Assembly: GCA_964571335.1 (NCBI GenBank) | Contig: CAZNAM010000018.1 | Coordinates: 1-13,633, forward strand | Direction: 5' to 3' | Source of the DNA: JAFCDQ01 sp964571335 | Lineage (GTDB): Archaea; Nanobdellota; Nanobdellia; Woesearchaeales; ARS49 | Length of the DNA stretch: 13,633 nt | In this document: positions 11,618-13,633 of the stretch, in pieces | Layout of the letters: every line of letters starts with the position of its first letter | Position numbering within the stretch: the stretch's first letter is position 1 | Position numbers and translations under genes: made by a program | The notes under the pieces: model-generated | Database searches by the model: none | Told to the model about the DNA's origin: nothing | What the model saw: only the letters and a program-made list of their open reading frames with translations

Positions 11618-12697
11618 ATGACCGTAATCCAAAAATTCAAAAAATATGTTGAAAACATAAAGTCAAAAGATAAAATTGCATTAATTCATGATACTGATCC
11701 TGATGGTATTTGCAGTGCAGTAATAACTGCTAAAGCAATAGAAAAGATAAAAAACAAAAAAATAAGTTTAAGAACAACATTAACAGATAAAAATTTATCA
11801 ATAGAACTTAGACGAGAATTAAATAAAAAAGGAATAACAAAATTAATTGTATTAGATATAAGTTTAGAACAACAAATAAAAGAAATAGAAAAATTAAGCA
11901 AAAAAATAGATATTTTGATAATAGATCATCATAAAATATATTCTAAAAAGAAATTAAAAAATTTGTTGATAATCAAACCACAATTAATTTCAAAAATTAA
12001 ACCACATGAATACTGCACAGCAAAATTAGTGTATGATTTATTTTCTGAAATAGATGAGATTAAAGAATTAGACTGGCTGGCAGGAACAGCAAGTATAGCT
12101 GATATTGCACACAAACCATGGATAGACTGGCTGAAAAAAGTTTTGAAAAAATATCATTTTAGTATGAGAAAAGACCTGTTTAAGACAAAATTAGGAAAAA
12201 TAGCATCAATGATAAGCAGTGCAGAAGTATTAAACTCAAAAAATATAAAAAAATGCTATGAAACTTTGTACAATGCGAGAAAACCAAAACAAGTAAAGAC
12301 TAAAGAGCTTAAAAATTTCAAGAAAATAGTAGATAAAGAACTGAAAAGACTAATTAAACTTTTTAAGAAAGTAAAATCATATGGAAATTTATATATTTTT
12401 GATGTTGATTCAAAAATACCTGCAATAAAATCACCTTTATCAACAATATTAGGATTGAAATACCCTCACAGAACAATAATGATTATCAGCAAACAAAAGC
12501 CAAACGTTAGAATTAGTGGAAGGAGGGGGGATAAGAAAATAGCAGTGAATAGCCTTCTTGAGATTGCAGTAAGGGGTCTTCCAGAATCAAATGCTGGAGG
12601 ACATGTGCCTTCTGCAGGAGCAAAATTACTTTTAAAAGATTATCCTCTGTTTAAAGCGAGATTGATAGAAGAACATGATAAACTTAATCTTGCATAA
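11618..12697 (+). CDS. DHH/DHHA1-family phosphoesterase, RecJ-like
   Basis: 359 residues. Motif I is HDTDPDG (24-30), motif II has D80 in VLDIS, motif III is DHH (103-105) and an A-D pair occurs in GTASIADIAH; these are the metal-binding residues of DHH phosphoesterases. Near the C-terminus NAGGHVPSAGA is the GGH substrate-binding motif of DHHA1. The family includes RecJ and archaeal GAN exonucleases, NrnA nanoRNases and pAp phosphatases; without a search I cannot choose, though a single-strand nuclease is likely. Candidate starts are ATG 11615 and 11618; an in-frame GTG at 11585 falls inside a hairpin stem and is less likely. No SD is seen. It overlaps the convergent downstream gene by 14 bases. 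Confidence 0.88.
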   Translation: MTVIQKFKKYVENIKSKDKIALIHDTDPDGICSAVITAKAIEKIKNKKISLRTTLTDKNLSIELRRELNKKGITKLIVLDISLEQQIKEIEKLSKKIDILIIDHHKIYSKKKLKNLLIIKPQLISKIKPHEYCTAKLVYDLFSEIDEIKELDWLAGTASIADIAHKPWIDWLKKVLKKYHFSMRKDLFKTKLGKIASMISSAEVLNSKNIKKCYETLYNARKPKQVKTKELKNFKKIVDKELKRLIKLFKKVKSYGNLYIFDVDSKIPAIKSPLSTILGLKYPHRTIMIISKQKPNVRISGRRGDKKIAVNSLLEIAVRGLPESNAGGHVPSAGAKLLLKDYPLFKARLIEEHDKLNLA

Positions 12698-13001
12698 GTT
12701 CTCGACAATATTTTATAGTTTCAAGTTGTTTGGAGGGATGAGCCCCTTCAGTATCCATGGGCTGTTCTGTTCTTTTTTTAATCCATTCAGGATCTTCCAT
12801 GTTATAAGGATCAATAATTTCACCTTCTTGAGTTATCTTTAACTGAGCATAAATCTCCTGAGTATCTGAAGGAAGAGCTCTTACTTCAATATCTAAAATT
12901 CCGTCAATATTATTACAAATAATATTATACTTTTCTGTTTGTTCATCTTCTTTTTTTAATATTGTTTCAATTTTTTTCTGAATAGGAGAAAGATTTACCA
13001 T
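12684..13001 (-). CDS. Small acidic protein of unknown function
   Basis: 105 residues starting MVNLSPIQKKIETILKKEDE. The middle part (IICNNIDGILDIEVRAL, EIYAQLKITQEGEII) suggests alternating beta strands; an acidic DPYNMEDPEWIKKRTEQPMD stretch and a short C-terminal helix follow. No known motif. The ATG at 13001 is chosen over 13064 because TTTTATAA (13024-13031, minus strand) is centred about 27 nt before it, fitting a leaderless transcript, and the longer form would be read through its own promoter. It overlaps the DHH gene tail to tail by 14 bases and is divergent from the sensory gene at 13116. Confidence 0.65.
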   Translation of the reverse strand: MVNLSPIQKKIETILKKEDEQTEKYNIICNNIDGILDIEVRALPSDTQEIYAQLKITQEGEIIDPYNMEDPEWIKKRTEQPMDTEGAHPSKQLETIKYCRELMQD

Positions 13002-13023
13002 ATAAAGATAAATAGTTCTATAA

Positions 13024-13031
13024 TTATAAAA
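13024..13031 (-). promoter_or_regulatory. TATA box for the small acidic protein gene
   Basis: The minus strand reads TTTTATAA, centred 26-27 nt before the ATG at 13001. No SD is present, consistent with a leaderless mRNA. Confidence 0.5.
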
Positions 13032-13083
13032 AGTTATGTTTTCTGGAAAAGGTAGTAAAATCAAGCTATTAGAGAAAAGAAAT

Positions 13084-13092
13084 CTATAAAAA
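13084..13092 (+). promoter_or_regulatory. TATA box for the sensory-protein gene
   Basis: CTATAAAAA centred about 28 nt before the ATG at 13116, with no SD before that ATG; a leaderless promoter. Confidence 0.5.
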
Positions 13093-13115
13093 CAACAACT
13101 GATTAACTGAAATTA

Positions 13116-13633
13116 ATGAAAGAATTTTTTCAAAGCCAAGAATGGGAAAAAACACTAAGTTTTCTTGAAGAAACAGCAGAAAATATCACTCTTTATGACA
13201 TAAAAGGAAATTTGCTTTTTGGACAAACAAATCATAATTTCAAATATGTCGATAAACCAGATACAGAGGAAGGATTTTTGTTTATACCAAATAAACTAAC
13301 TGGAAAAGAAATAATTCTGATATGTAAACCTAAAATGTCAATAGACAAATCATTAAAACTAATACAAAAAGGACTTGAACTTCTAAAATCAGTCTCAGAA
13401 AAAAAAGAAGAACAAGACAATCTGTTATTATTATATGAATACTCACAATCAATAAAATTTGCAAAAAATTTTGATGTTTTAATAAAAGAAACAATGGAAT
13501 TCATAGTTCATAAATTAAACTTAGTTAACTGCACAATAAAAATACAAGAACAAAAATTTAGATATATAACAAATAATCCAAAAACATATGATGAAACAGA
13601 AAGAAGAATAGAAAAACAAGTGATGAATACAAA
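13116..13633 (+). CDS. GAF-like sensory protein, 3' end outside the window
   Basis: 172 residues are visible and the frame is open to the window end. The N-terminal part (1-75) has a ligand-sensor look: ENITLYDIKGNLLFG and GFLFIPNKLTGKEIILICKP. A helix (about 76-100, with KKEEQDN) joins it to a segment LLLYEYSQSIKFAKNFDVL followed by IKETMEFIVHKLNLVNCTIK, the typical start of a GAF domain. The output domain is outside the window; a histidine kinase or a SpoIIE-type phosphatase are both possible. The start is supported by a TATA box at leaderless spacing. Confidence 0.6.
   Translation, partial: MKEFFQSQEWEKTLSFLEETAENITLYDIKGNLLFGQTNHNFKYVDKPDTEEGFLFIPNKLTGKEIILICKPKMSIDKSLKLIQKGLELLKSVSEKKEEQDNLLLLYEYSQSIKFAKNFDVLIKETMEFIVHKLNLVNCTIKIQEQKFRYITNNPKTYDETERRIEKQVMNT

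Noticed and set aside
11614..11622. ATGATGA as a C box of a C/D sRNA, with CTGA nearby
   Set aside because: It is the double start codon of the DHH gene, and the CTGA lies upstream in the wrong order.
12519..12533. GGAAGGAGGGGGG inside the DHH gene as an internal SD or regulatory site
   Set aside because: It encodes part of the C-terminal domain (SGRRGDKK) and no start codon follows at SD distance with a useful frame.
1..13633. Insertion sequences, integrases, CRISPR arrays, rRNA or tRNA genes
   Set aside because: No transposase or integrase motifs, terminal repeats, repeat-spacer arrays, or tRNA cloverleaf were seen on either strand.

Overview
The window looks like a chromosomal segment of a DPANN-type archaeon, most like Woesearchaeota or Pacearchaeota. 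The base composition is strongly AT-rich. Genes are small and tightly packed, with short divergent promoter gaps, TATA-like boxes about 27 nt upstream of several start codons (leaderless genes), GAGGTG-type Shine-Dalgarno (SD) sites before others, and poly-T terminators. Gene content is archaeal (translin/TRAX, archaeal-type AsnRS, an ArvABC-like GTPase cluster, AbrB-PhoU, DHH phosphoesterase) except for a bacterial-type AspRS. The lineage is an inference from memory of these families; no search was run.

Layout. 2-610 (+): 3' part of a coiled-coil protein. 620-2407 (-): three consecutive five-helix membrane proteins that share an N-terminal module and look like tandem paralogs. 2483-5957 (+): a compact translation operon of TRAX-like RNase, bacterial-type AspRS lacking the GAD insertion, AsnRS and a tiny membrane protein. 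5954-7511 (-): a small unknown protein and an Mre11/SbcD-like nuclease. 7617-8288 (+): a small charged protein, then a protein with two 31-residue repeats and a long lysine-rich tail behind a structured leader. 8378-9804 (+): a three-gene operon matching the archaeal Era-like GTPase / DUF2073 / zinc-ribbon set (ArvA-ArvB-ArvC), implicated in vesicle formation in haloarchaea. 9904-10389 (+): a secreted or pilin-like cysteine-containing protein. 10483-11400 (-): AbrB-PhoU regulator with a dyad operator candidate. 11501-11600: a GC-richer intergenic island with two strong hairpins. 11618-12697 (+): DHH/DHHA1 phosphoesterase. 12684-13001 (-): small unknown protein. 13116-13633 (+): start of a GAF-like sensory protein cut by the window end.

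Working together. Translin/TRAX, AspRS and AsnRS form one transcription unit around tRNA charging and perhaps tRNA processing or decay. The Arv-like cluster with its amphipathic GTPase N-terminus, the pilin-like protein and the membrane trio suggest an envelope-centred set of functions. Mre11-like and DHH proteins are nucleic-acid repair or turnover enzymes. The Lys-rich repeat protein is a candidate abundant nucleic-acid-binding protein. The points most worth following are the GAD-less AspRS, the TRAX-synthetase operon, the Arv cluster with an Arf/Sar1-like amphipathic helix, the 31-residue repeat protein and the double-hairpin intergenic island.
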